Positions 6,973 through 12,562 of a stretch of DNA of 18,163 nucleotides are shown here, piece after piece; position 1 is the first letter of the stretch, and every line of letters starts with the position of its first letter. The notes under the pieces are model-generated. The model saw only the letters and a list, made by a program, of their open reading frames with translations, made no database searches and was not told the origin of the DNA. Origin of the DNA: VGBK01 sp964354255. GTDB lineage: Bacteria > Actinomycetota > Acidimicrobiia > Spongiisociales > UBA11373. The stretch covers positions 1 to 18,163 of the forward strand of contig CAYGYX010000043.1 in assembly GCA_964354255.1 (NCBI GenBank), read 5' to 3'. A program made the position numbers and the translations under genes.

Positions 6973-7517
6973 GGCGCCTCCCAGACGGGGCGCCAGGCCC
7001 GCACCCAGCGGTCACCCACTACCGGCAGGCGCCCCTTGAGGAGGCCGGCCACCGTCCCCGCCGCCGGGACCGGCAGGCGCAGCCCCGCACCGGGGAGGGG
7101 CAGCATCGCCCGGGTGGACTGGTACACCGCCGGGCCCCCGGCACGGGCGAACAACCCTCCCGGGATGAGCAGGCGCACCGGGACCACCGGCACCCCGGCC
7201 CCCGTGGGCACCGGGCGCGAGGGCAGGCGCAGCACCACCCGCTCCCACCCGGCCAGGAGAGCAGAGACCACCTCGGCCGCTGCCGCGGTGGCCACGCCCC
7301 CGTTGCGCAGCACCGCCACCCCGCGGCGGCCGGCGCTGAGGTCGGCCCGGCGCGGGCCCTCCCGCACTAGGTCGGCCAGGGAGACCTCTCCGGGGTAGTG
7401 GGGGCCTTGCGGGTCGAGATCGACCACCAGGGCGGTGCCGGCCGACGCGGCCAGGCCGAGCGGAGCGAGCGCGCCGAGCACTCCGTCCTCCGGCGTCCAC
7501 AGGGCGAGAGCCGGCAT
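6960..7517 (-). CDS. TadZ/CpaE/Ssd-like MinD-family protein with degenerate P-loop
   Basis: This 185-residue first gene of the Tad operon sits where actinobacteria have ssd (Rv3660c), a septum-site/MinD-like protein related to TadZ and CpaE that places the pilus apparatus. The MinD-like signature VVDLDPQG (about 31-38) is clear. At the N-terminus, where a Walker A (KGGxGKT) is expected, the sequence is LWTPEDGVLGALAPLG, with no lysine. The N-terminal receiver-like domain of typical TadZ/Ssd proteins is absent, making this about half the usual length. It is probably a scaffold without ATPase activity. ATG 7517 has GAGG about 6 nt upstream and a consensus promoter further up, so the short length is real rather than a wrong start. 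Function is inferred mainly from context. Confidence 0.68.
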   Translation of the reverse strand: MPALALWTPEDGVLGALAPLGLAASAGTALVVDLDPQGPHYPGEVSLADLVREGPRRADLSAGRRGVAVLRNGGVATAAAAEVVSALLAGWERVVLRLPSRPVPTGAGVPVVPVRLLIPGGLFARAGGPAVYQSTRAMLPLPGAGLRLPVPAAGTVAGLLKGRLPVVGDRWVRAWRPVWEAPWGH

Positions 7518-7543
7518 GCAGACCTCAGCGGTCGGGCAGGGGC

Positions 7544-7572
7544 AAGGTACGCGCCGGGGGGACGAATCTCAA
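7544..7572 (-). promoter_or_regulatory. Promoter of the tad operon (TTGAGA-N17-TACCTT)
   Basis: On the minus strand, TTGAGA (7572-7567) and TACCTT (7549-7544) are separated by exactly 17 bp. TTGAGA matches five of six bases of TTGACA, and TACCTT fits the actinobacterial TANNNT. A start site near 7537 would leave a leader of about 20 nt containing the GAGG ribosome site. Confidence 0.6.
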
Positions 7573-7589
7573 GGGGGTCGAGCGGCACT

Positions 7590-7616
7590 CCCTCTCCCGG
7601 CTGTGCCGGGAGAGGG
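7590..7616. repeat. Palindromic repeat, 12-bp perfect stem
   Basis: CCCTCTCCCGGC and its exact reverse complement flank a TGT loop, followed by GGTTGGGGTGAGGG. The same layout (hairpin then GGTTRGGG-GAGGG) recurs at 7697-7735. This is a REP-like element; related CCCTCTCCC palindromes are widespread between bacterial genes. It lies just upstream of the tad promoter. Confidence 0.7.
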
Positions 7617-7662
7617 TTGGGGTGAGGGCGAAAGGGCGCGGCTCAGGTGGTTCGCGAATTTG

Positions 7663-7735
7663 CCCCCTCCGCGCCACGCCTTCGGCCAAAGGCGCGCTTC
7701 CCCCGGCCTGCGGCCGGGGGAAGGGTTAGGGAGGG
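7663..7735. repeat. Repeat family copy A (CCCCCTCCGCGCC plus double hairpin)
   Basis: The element begins with the 13-mer CCCCCTCCGCGCC, which is also found exactly at 9529 and 10354 in the same orientation. A first hairpin (GCGCC/GGCGC) follows, then a perfect 12-bp stem at 7697-7723 (CTTCCCCCGGCC, loop TGC) with a GGTTAGGGAGGG tail. As it follows the stop of the higBA unit it may also stop or stabilise that transcript, although it lacks a T-run. Confidence 0.7.
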
Positions 7736-7741
7736 CCTAAC
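7725..7741. repeat. Short inverted repeat GTTAGG-N5-CCTAAC
   Basis: A perfect 6-bp inverted repeat overlaps the end of repeat copy A. CCTAAC also occurs inside the higBA operator candidate at 9296-9301, on the other side of that unit. The role is unknown and the similarity may be chance. Confidence 0.4.
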
Positions 7742-7842
7742 TGGACAGAACGCGAACCATTAGGTGACTAACCGGGGCTTCAAGCTGAGCGCCATCCTTC
7801 GAGCGCAACGGGTGGTTCAGGGCCGTCGCCCCGCCGGGTCGA

Positions 7843-8919
7843 TCAAACAAACTGCAGCTTTCGCCGAAGGCGGTTGCCGACCTTCCATTCGATGATCCGC
7901 TCGCGCTGGAGTCGGCCGACGACGATCCCCGCGTGAAGGTCGATCAGTTCGGCGAAGTCTTCGATGTCCGCCAACGTTCTCAGACCTCGGAGTTCAGCCT
8001 CGTGCTGGCGAGGTATCAGGGTCGCTGCGGCGAAGCGATTGGCCTCTTCCTCAAGCGCTGTCTCGCCTCCGTCCGAGTCAACGAAGACTTCCCGCTTGCC
8101 ATGCAAGAGAACGTGAGCAGCCTCGTGGAAGAAGGAGAACCAGAAATGGTCCTCCCACTTGTATCGGAGGCTCAACTGGATCACCGCCCGGTTCGGGCTC
8201 GCCCACCTAGTCGCCCCCCATGCCCGGGCTCCCATGACCTCCGGGACGAACACGAGAGCGACGCCCGATTCAGCGCAGAGCTCGATCATTCGAGATGCGT
8301 ACTCGCGAGCATCCAGTCGAGTCAGAGCGCGAATCTCCGAAACCGCATGCCGGAATCGCTCCTGTGCGTAATCACCGCATTCGATGTCTGCAGCTGCAAG
8401 GTCACCCAACCGGAGCCATGCAGCCACCGAACCCCACTGGGCCTTCAGTGTGGCTGACTGCTTGAACGCAGCTGCTGGTCTCTTCCACACGACCTCCAGA
8501 GACCGGCGATCCGCGACGCCAAAGAAGGCGAAGATCTGACGCAGCTGTTCGACCCCGTCCTTCGTACCTGAGATCACACCTCGCGTGGCGAGCTCCCTCA
8601 CAGGCAGCTGGTCGAGGAGATCGACGTCGGCAGCGAGTGACTCACGTTCGGTGATGCGAGAGAGGGCATCTTGGTAGTTCGCTTCGAGGTTGTTCCAGAA
8701 CCGTGCAGGAACGCCAGTGACCTTCTCGAGGGCCAACGCCGTCGAAGAGGTGATGGGGGCAGTGCCCTTGATGATGTGGTTGATCGTCTTCGGCGTTAGT
8801 CCCGTACGGCGCGCCAGTTCCGCCTGGGTCATCGCCAGCGCTTCAATGGTCTCTTCGAGCGTCTCGCCTGGCGGCACGGCGTACGGCACATCGAATTGGT
8901 CGACTGTGATCGTGTCCAC
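7843..8919 (-). CDS. higA: HigA-type antitoxin fused to ImmA/IrrE zinc metallopeptidase
   Basis: This 358-residue protein has an XRE helix-turn-helix at about residues 18-73 (MTQAELARRTGLTPKTINHI, then ITSSTALALEKV and PARFWNNLE as in HigA). A helical linker and a C-terminal ImmA/IrrE peptidase follow. The latter shows HEAAH at about 265-269 and a downstream EEEANRFAA that should give the third zinc ligand. Known ImmA/IrrE proteins cleave HTH repressors, so the peptidase may control antitoxin or repressor turnover. The gene follows the toxin gene, the order typical of higBA. GTG 8919 is preferred, with GGAGG 5 nt upstream; GTG 8925, two codons earlier, overlaps the ribosome site. GC and codon use are clearly lower than in the neighbours, suggesting transfer. 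Confidence 0.87.
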   Translation of the reverse strand: MDTITVDQFDVPYAVPPGETLEETIEALAMTQAELARRTGLTPKTINHIIKGTAPITSSTALALEKVTGVPARFWNNLEANYQDALSRITERESLAADVDLLDQLPVRELATRGVISGTKDGVEQLRQIFAFFGVADRRSLEVVWKRPAAAFKQSATLKAQWGSVAAWLRLGDLAAADIECGDYAQERFRHAVSEIRALTRLDAREYASRMIELCAESGVALVFVPEVMGARAWGATRWASPNRAVIQLSLRYKWEDHFWFSFFHEAAHVLLHGKREVFVDSDGGETALEEEANRFAAATLIPRQHEAELRGLRTLADIEDFAELIDLHAGIVVGRLQRERIIEWKVGNRLRRKLQFV

Positions 8920-8931
8920 GTTCACCTCCGC

Positions 8932-9267
8932 TTAGTGCGTATCCGCAAAGCCAATGATCTCAACTGCCGTGACTGCGCCCCAGTCGAGCCCTCCGTCGCT
9001 CTTTATGGGCGCGGGCTTGTGGGCCGGTCTGAAGAGGAGCCGGTGCGGGTGGTCAAGGTCGACCGACAGCTGACCGCTCCTGTCACCCTTCAGCTCGTGG
9101 GCCCGCGGACCTGGCAGCGTGCGCAGGTCGTCGAGGGTTGCCGCCGCAGCAAACTCAGCCAGCCGCCTCCTGAGTAGCTTCGCCCGCTGTCCACCTAGCT
9201 TGTGATCCATCGACCTACTATCCGCGCAGATCCTCGCCAGCTTCCTGTCCGCGAAGAGGATCTCCAT
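8932..9267 (-). CDS. higB: HigB-like (RelE-fold) toxin
   Basis: This 111-residue protein resembles the HigB/RelE family, whose members are ribosome-dependent mRNA interferases. It begins MEILFADRKLARIC, has the helical LRRRLAEFAAAATLDDLRTLPG segment in the middle, and continues with HELKGDRSGQLSVDL and HRLLFRPA, the core strands of the fold. The final strand is VTAVEIIGFADTH. The length is normal (about 95-115). It is first in a two-gene unit and its TAA lies only 3 nt before the ribosome site of the antitoxin gene. Base composition matches the antitoxin gene and not the surroundings. The start ATG 9267 lacks a strong ribosome site. The catalytic residues are not certain by eye. Confidence 0.8.
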   Translation of the reverse strand: MEILFADRKLARICADSRSMDHKLGGQRAKLLRRRLAEFAAAATLDDLRTLPGPRAHELKGDRSGQLSVDLDHPHRLLFRPAHKPAPIKSDGGLDWGAVTAVEIIGFADTH

Positions 9268-9290
9268 CGGGTGTGTGGCTTCCTGAAGTC

Positions 9291-9308
9291 GTTAACCTAA
9301 CACGTTAA
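9291..9308 (-). promoter_or_regulatory. Candidate operator and -10 box of higBA
   Basis: The site GTTAACCTAACACGTTAA contains the inverted repeat TTAAC-N7-GTTAA and the smaller GTTA-ACC-TAAC. It lies 24-41 bp upstream of the higB start. On the minus strand, TAGGTT (9299-9294) fits a TANNNT -10 box. A HigA dimer bound here would cover the promoter, which fits the known autorepression of higBA operons. It is an AT-rich island in GC-rich DNA. Confidence 0.5.
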
Positions 9309-9346
9309 TGCTATTGCGAGCAGAGCACAACCCGGCTGGCACAAGC

Positions 9347-9441
9347 CCCCGAGGTTCGGCGCTCGGGGTAGCGGGGCGACGATTCCGCGATCGGCACTCA
9401 CGCGCATCCAGAGGCTGGCAGGACGCCCCGCTCTTCGGGGG
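9347..9441. other. Structured segment with competing hairpins
   Basis: CCCCGAG and CTCGGGG (9347-9353, 9362-9368) form a perfect 7-bp stem. AGCGGGGCG (9370-9378) pairs exactly with CGCCCCGCT (9425-9433). That pairing excludes a local hairpin CCCCG-CTCTT-CGGGG (9427-9441). Mutually exclusive stems are typical of RNA switches or attenuators, but no known riboswitch was recognised and transcription here is unproven. Confidence 0.35.
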
Positions 9442-9528
9442 TACGAACCGCGCCACACACGGTGCGTTGTGGTCTCGACAACGGCTTGTGGGGGCAGAAG
9501 GGCACGAAGCAGCGTCGGTTGCTGTTCG

Positions 9529-9590
9529 CCCCCTCCGCGCCCGGCTCCGCCGGCCGCGTCTCCCCCGGCAGGAGAGGTGCCAGGGGAGGC
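9529..9590. repeat. Repeat family copy B
   Basis: It starts with the exact 13-mer CCCCCTCCGCGCC, followed by the hairpin CCGGC-TCC-GCCGG and a CTCCCCCGGC...GGAGAGG segment. It lies upstream of msrA, on the far side of higBA from copy A and in the same orientation. The second hairpin is more degenerate than in copies A and C. Confidence 0.6.
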
Positions 9591-9637
9591 AGACCTGGCT
9601 GGGGAACACCCTCCCCCCTCTTGCGGTTGACCGGCAC

Positions 9638-10288
9638 ATGGCCTTCGGCACCGGCAAGACACGAGAGATGGTCCCCGAGCACCTCGCCCTCCCCGGACGA
9701 GCAGAGCCCCTACCCAGCCCCGACACTCACTTCGTCAGCGGACGCCGCATCAAGCCACCCTTCCCGCAGGGAGTCGAGACGGCGCTGTTCGCCATGGGCT
9801 GCTTCTGGGGGGAGGAGCGGCGCTTCTGGCAGGTGCCGGGGGTGTTCGCCACCGCCGTCGGCTACTCCGGCGGCTTCACCCCCAACCCCACCTACGAAGA
9901 GGTCTGCACCGGGCGCACCGGCCACGCCGAGGTGGTGCTGGTGGCCTACGACCCGTCCCTGGTCTCCTATCGAGACCTGCTCCGGGTGTTCTGGGAAGGG
10001 CACGACCCCACCCAGGGGATGCGCCAGGGCAACGACGCCGGCACCCAGTACCGCTCGGCGATCTACACCACCTCAGCCACCCAGGCCGAGGAGGCAGCCC
10101 GCTCCCGGGACGCCTACCAGGAGGCCCTGGCCCGGGCCGGGCACGGGACGATCACCACCGAGATCCGCCCGGCCGGGCCCTTCTACTACGCCGAGGGGTA
10201 CCACCAGCAGTACCTGGCCAAGAACCCCCAGGGCTACTGCGGGCTGGGCGGCACCGGGGTGTCCTGCCCGGTGGGGCTCATCGCCTGA
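9638..10288 (+). CDS. msrA: Peptide-methionine (S)-S-oxide reductase MsrA
   Basis: This enzyme reduces the S-form of methionine sulfoxide in proteins or free, using thioredoxin, in the cytoplasm. The protein has 216 residues. The catalytic motif GCFWGEE contains Cys55, and AVGYSGG, HAEVV and QGNDAGTQYRSAIY are the usual substrate-pocket motifs. The C-terminal Cys201 and Cys210 are likely resolving cysteines. The start ATG 9638 gives the N-terminal KTREMVPEHLALPGR region found in long actinobacterial MsrA, so it is preferred over ATG 9668 and over the open frame reaching back to 9308. No TANNNT box sits right before the start, unlike the nearby plus-strand genes. A hairpin follows the stop. 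Confidence 0.95.
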   Translation: MAFGTGKTREMVPEHLALPGRAEPLPSPDTHFVSGRRIKPPFPQGVETALFAMGCFWGEERRFWQVPGVFATAVGYSGGFTPNPTYEEVCTGRTGHAEVVLVAYDPSLVSYRDLLRVFWEGHDPTQGMRQGNDAGTQYRSAIYTTSATQAEEAARSRDAYQEALARAGHGTITTEIRPAGPFYYAEGYHQQYLAKNPQGYCGLGGTGVSCPVGLIA

Positions 10289-10294
10289 GAGGCG

Positions 10295-10328
10295 TCCGCC
10301 CCCGCTCGCATCAGCGATAGGGGGCGGA
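10295..10328 (+). terminator. Hairpin after msrA
   Basis: TCCGCCCCC (10295-10303) pairs with GGGGGCGGA (10320-10328), with an inner TCGC-ATCA-GCGA stem across a 2x2 internal loop. It begins 6 nt after the msrA stop. There is no T-run, but strong GC hairpins without U-tails are common after genes in GC-rich actinobacteria. Confidence 0.55.
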
Positions 10329-10353
10329 GGGAGAGGGCTTCAGTCGTGGGTTA

Positions 10354-10410
10354 CCCCCTCCGCGCCCGGCTGCGCCGGGGGCGCCTCCCCCGCTGCCGCG
10401 GGAGAGGCAG
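10354..10410. repeat. Repeat family copy C
   Basis: This copy contains the exact 13-mer CCCCCTCCGCGCC. Next comes a long hairpin (CGGC-TGC-GCCG extended by GCGCC/GGCGC) and a CTCCCCCGC-TGCC-GCGGGAGAG hairpin. It lies in the 207-bp gap between msrA and the macro-domain gene. Confidence 0.65.
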
Positions 10411-10483
10411 CACCTGCCTCGGCCCAGGCCACCTCGATCTGAGCCCTCGCCAGCACTCGCCCCGGGTCGGGCCCTCCCGCGGG

Positions 10484-10489
10484 TACCGT
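10484..10489 (+). promoter_or_regulatory. -10 box TACCGT of a leaderless macro-domain mRNA
   Basis: TACCGT fits TANNNT and is separated by exactly 6 nt from the ATG at 10496, so the mRNA should begin at or near the start codon. No ribosome site is present and no -35 element is clear. Confidence 0.6.
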
Positions 10490-10495
10490 TCCCCC

Positions 10496-11038
10496 ATGGA
10501 AGCCTTGGTCGTGGCAGGCACCACCCTCTCCGCCCGGCGGGCCGACCTCACCCGCCAGGAGGTGGACGCGGTGGTCAACGCCGCCAACGAGCGCCTGCAG
10601 CACGGCGGCGGCCTGGCCGGGGCCATCGTCCGGGCCGGGGGGTGGGAGATCCAGGAGGAGTCCGACCGGTGGGTGGCCGAGCACGGGCCCCTCTCGCCCG
10701 GGGTCGCGGCGGTCACAGGCGGGGGACGGATGCCCGCCCGAATGGTGATCCATGTGGCCGGGCCCCGCTATCGGGCCGGGCAAGACAACGAGGGCCTCCT
10801 CCGCACCGCGGTGCGGGCGGCCTTGGATGCCGCTCTCGAGCGCAAGTGCCGCACGGTGGCGATGCCGGCCATCTCGGCCGGCATCTTCGGCTACCCCCTT
10901 GGCGAAGCCGCCGACAAGATCGCCTCCGAGTGCGTCGCCTGGGCCGGAGAGCACCCCGGCGCCCTGGGAGAGATCCGCCTGGTCGGCTTCAACGAGGCCG
11001 TCGAGGAGGCCTTCGCCGCCGCCCTGGGGGCGGGCTGA
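10496..11038 (+). CDS. Macro-domain protein (ADP-ribose binding or hydrolysing)
   Basis: This 180-residue stand-alone macro domain has the ADP-ribose site motifs VVNAANERLQHGGGLAGAI (about 27-45) and AISAGIFGYPLGEAA (about 125-139), and it ends with VGFNEAVEEAF. Proteins of this size often remove ADP-ribose from proteins or deacetylate O-acetyl-ADP-ribose. Asn28, Asn31 and the glycine-rich loop support activity. The chosen ATG 10496 begins the conserved fold and lies 6 nt after a TANNNT box; the longer frame to 10346 runs through repeat copy C. It is convergent with the phosphodiesterase gene, with a 15-bp gap. The target substrate cannot be told. Confidence 0.9.
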   Translation: MEALVVAGTTLSARRADLTRQEVDAVVNAANERLQHGGGLAGAIVRAGGWEIQEESDRWVAEHGPLSPGVAAVTGGGRMPARMVIHVAGPRYRAGQDNEGLLRTAVRAALDAALERKCRTVAMPAISAGIFGYPLGEAADKIASECVAWAGEHPGALGEIRLVGFNEAVEEAFAAALGAG

Positions 11039-11053
11039 GGCGCCGCACCGCCT

Positions 11054-11839
11054 TCAACGGCCGGCCCTCTCCGCCAGCACCTCGAGAAGCAAGTCGGCCC
11101 GGTCGGTGACGATGCCGTCCACCCCCAGGCCGAGGAGGCGGTGCATGTCCGCCGGGTCGTTCACCACCCACACGTGCACTTGCTTGCCGGCCCGGTGGGC
11201 GGCCTCGACGAAGCGATCCACCACCACCCGCAGCGGCCCGGATCGCTCCGGCACCTGGTAGGCGTCGGCAGCGCCCACGACCGGGCGGCCCAGGCGGGCC
11301 GCGGTGAGCGCGGCGATGACCTCCCGCGGCCCCGCCGAGGTGGCCACCCGTCCGCCGCTGGCCCGCCGGAAGTGATTGAGGCGCCGGTCGTGGAACGATC
11401 CCACCAGTACCCGCTCCTCGGCTCCCAGGCGAGCCAGCTCGGCGGCCAGCAGACCCTCGATGCCCGCCTGCTTGAGGTCGAGGTTGAGCAGGCACCGGGG
11501 GAAGGCCGCCAGCACTTCCTCCAGAAGCGGGATGCCCACCCCGGTCCCCCGTCGCGGGTACCCGCACTCGGGGGCGAAGTGGTAGGCGGCGTCGAGCGTG
11601 CGCAGTTCTTCCCAGTCGTGCTCCCAGACCGGGCCGCGGCCGTCGGTGAGACGGTCGAGGCGGTCGTCGTGGAAGGCGACCACCTGCCGGTCGCGGGTGG
11701 CATGGATGTCCGTCTCCAGGTAGCGGAGGCCCAGGTCCATGGCCCATTGGAAGGCGACCATGGTGTTCTGCGGCCACAGCACGTTGCTGCCCCGGTGGCC
11801 AAAGCGCAGGGGGTGCTCCTGGGAGAGGAAGGGCCTCAT
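11054..11839 (-). CDS. Glycerophosphodiester phosphodiesterase
   Basis: This 261-residue GDPD enzyme hydrolyses glycerophosphodiesters to glycerol-3-phosphate and an alcohol. The TIM-barrel motifs are HRG (His15), PQNTMVAF where most members have PENT, LETDIHATRD with Glu42 and Asp44, FHDDRLDRLTDG with His57, LNLDLKQ (Asp121 and Lys123), and VHVWVVND and GVDGIVTDRADLL near the end. The two catalytic histidines and the metal-binding acids are present. No signal peptide is seen, so it is probably cytoplasmic. ATG 11839 is used because homology starts at FGHRG; the frame open to 11965 would overlap the divergent gene. TACCCT lies 9 nt upstream. Confidence 0.93.
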   Translation of the reverse strand: MRPFLSQEHPLRFGHRGSNVLWPQNTMVAFQWAMDLGLRYLETDIHATRDRQVVAFHDDRLDRLTDGRGPVWEHDWEELRTLDAAYHFAPECGYPRRGTGVGIPLLEEVLAAFPRCLLNLDLKQAGIEGLLAAELARLGAEERVLVGSFHDRRLNHFRRASGGRVATSAGPREVIAALTAARLGRPVVGAADAYQVPERSGPLRVVVDRFVEAAHRAGKQVHVWVVNDPADMHRLLGLGVDGIVTDRADLLLEVLAERAGR

Positions 11840-11848
11840 CGTCCCGGA

Positions 11849-11854
11849 AGGGTA
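11849..11854 (-). promoter_or_regulatory. Candidate -10 box (TACCCT) of the phosphodiesterase gene
   Basis: TACCCT on the minus strand ends 9 nt before the ATG at 11839, giving a predicted leader of about 3 nt. It lies in the 69-bp divergent spacer shared with the acetyltransferase gene. Confidence 0.4.
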
Positions 11855-11896
11855 GGGAGCCGACGGGCAGGCACGCGGCTTCGGGATGGGTGGGGG

Positions 11897-11902
11897 TAGC
11901 CT
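11897..11902 (+). promoter_or_regulatory. -10 box TAGCCT of a leaderless acetyltransferase mRNA
   Basis: TAGCCT is followed by exactly 6 nt and the ATG at 11909. There is no purine-rich ribosome site between box and start, so leaderless translation is likely. Confidence 0.6.
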
Positions 11903-11908
11903 GCCCCC

Positions 11909-12484
11909 ATGCCGGACCTCGCCATTCACCCCGTCACCCCCGACCGCTGGGACGACCTCGAGCACTGCTTCGGCGCCAACGGGGCCTACGGGAACTGCTG
12001 GTGTACCTGGTGGGTGCTGACCGCCAAGGAGTGGGACGCCACCGCTCCGCAGGGCCGGAGGGCCATCCTCCGCCGCCTGGTGGCCGACGGTGAGGAGCCA
12101 GGGCTACTCGCCTATCTGGAGGGGGAGCCGGTGGGCTGGTGTGCGGTGGGCCCGCGGGAGCGCTACGCCCGCATGATGTCGCCCCGCTCGCGCACCTTCC
12201 GGCCCCTCGACGACCTTCCCTCCTGGGTGATCAACTGCTTCTTCATCACCCGGCCCGCCCGCGGGCAACGAGTGGCCACCGCCCTGCTGGCCGGCGCCGT
12301 CGACTACGCCTTCGCCCACGGGGCGGAGCGCATCGACGCGTACCCCATCGACCCGGCCGCCCAGGCCCCCACCACCGACAACCTGTTCGTCGGCTACCTC
12401 CCCGCCTTTCTCGCCGCGGGCTTCGTCGAGGTGGCCCGGATGGGGGCGCGTCCGCTGGTGCGGCTCAACAGGCCAGAGGCTTAG
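11909..12484 (+). CDS. GNAT family N-acetyltransferase with N-terminal CWC motif
   Basis: This 191-residue protein has the GNAT fold. Residues 3-80 make the first half, ending in LAYLEGEPVGWCAVGPRERY. Residues 109-130 hold strand 4 and the acetyl-CoA loop (NCFFITRPARGQRVATALL, with the R-x-x-x-A version of the pyrophosphate-binding loop). A helix and AFLAAGFVEVAR complete it. The N-terminus carries NCWCTWW (Cys30, Cys32), a signature shared by a family of actinobacterial GNATs of unknown substrate. ATG 11909 is fixed by the TANNNT box and by homology. It is divergent from the phosphodiesterase gene and 78 bp before the vapBC pair. The substrate is unknown. Confidence 0.85.
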   Translation: MPDLAIHPVTPDRWDDLEHCFGANGAYGNCWCTWWVLTAKEWDATAPQGRRAILRRLVADGEEPGLLAYLEGEPVGWCAVGPRERYARMMSPRSRTFRPLDDLPSWVINCFFITRPARGQRVATALLAGAVDYAFAHGAERIDAYPIDPAAQAPTTDNLFVGYLPAFLAAGFVEVARMGARPLVRLNRPEA

Positions 12485-12510
12485 CCGGCACCACATCGCC
12501 GATCCTGTCG

Positions 12511-12524
12511 GTGCCTGAAGGCAC
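12511..12524 (+). terminator. Small hairpin after the acetyltransferase gene
   Basis: GTGCC-TGAA-GGCAC is a perfect 5-bp stem 26 nt after the acetyltransferase stop. It might be a weak terminator or an operator half for the following vapBC pair; no T-run follows. Confidence 0.3.
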
Positions 12525-12550
12525 ACTGGGACCAGCTCGTGATCAGTGTG

Positions 12551-12556
12551 TATCCT
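12551..12556 (+). promoter_or_regulatory. -10 box TATCCT of a leaderless vapBC mRNA
   Basis: TATCCT lies exactly 6 nt before the ATG at 12563. The palindrome TGATCA (12540-12545) just upstream could be part of an antitoxin operator. The position of the box argues for the 12563 start rather than the in-frame ATG at 12539. Confidence 0.6.
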
Positions 12557-12562
12557 ATGCGC

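Larger units (their letters stand above)
7518..7842. other. Intergenic region with tad promoter and palindromic repeats
   Basis: No credible gene lies here. The stretch holds the tad promoter (7544-7572), two perfect 12-bp hairpins (7590-7616 and 7697-7723), a 6-bp inverted repeat (7725-7741) and about 100 bp of plain sequence before the higA stop. Open frames across it are in repeat DNA and have no family features. Confidence 0.75.
9268..9637. other. Intergenic region between divergent higB and msrA, with several hairpins
   Basis: No family-like protein is encoded. Open frames here, including the upstream extension of msrA, lack recognisable features. The region holds the higBA operator, hairpins at 9347-9368 and 9427-9441, a 9-bp inverted repeat (9370-9378 with 9425-9433) and repeat copy B (9529-9590). 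No clear msrA promoter was found. Confidence 0.65.

Noticed and set aside
4584..7039. Plus-strand open frames of over 500 residues antisense to tadA, tadB and tadC
   Set aside because: They are low-complexity Arg/Pro/Ser/Gln frames produced by high GC, opposite an operon with all motifs intact.
9347..9368. tRNA T-arm-like hairpin with GTTCGGC loop
   Set aside because: The stem is 7 bp and the loop 8 nt, and no acceptor, D or anticodon arms could be placed around it.
9308..9637. Upstream extension of msrA making a 326-residue protein
   Set aside because: The extra 110 residues run through hairpins and repeat copy B and have no resemblance to MsrA; the family N-terminus fits ATG 9638.
10346..10495. 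Longer start of the macro-domain gene
   Set aside because: The extension translates repeat copy C and a GC hairpin; the fold begins at ATG 10496, next to a TANNNT box.
12539..12562. Longer start for the ribbon-helix-helix antitoxin at ATG 12539
   Set aside because: It would place the start upstream of the TATCCT box and add eight residues before the conserved strand.
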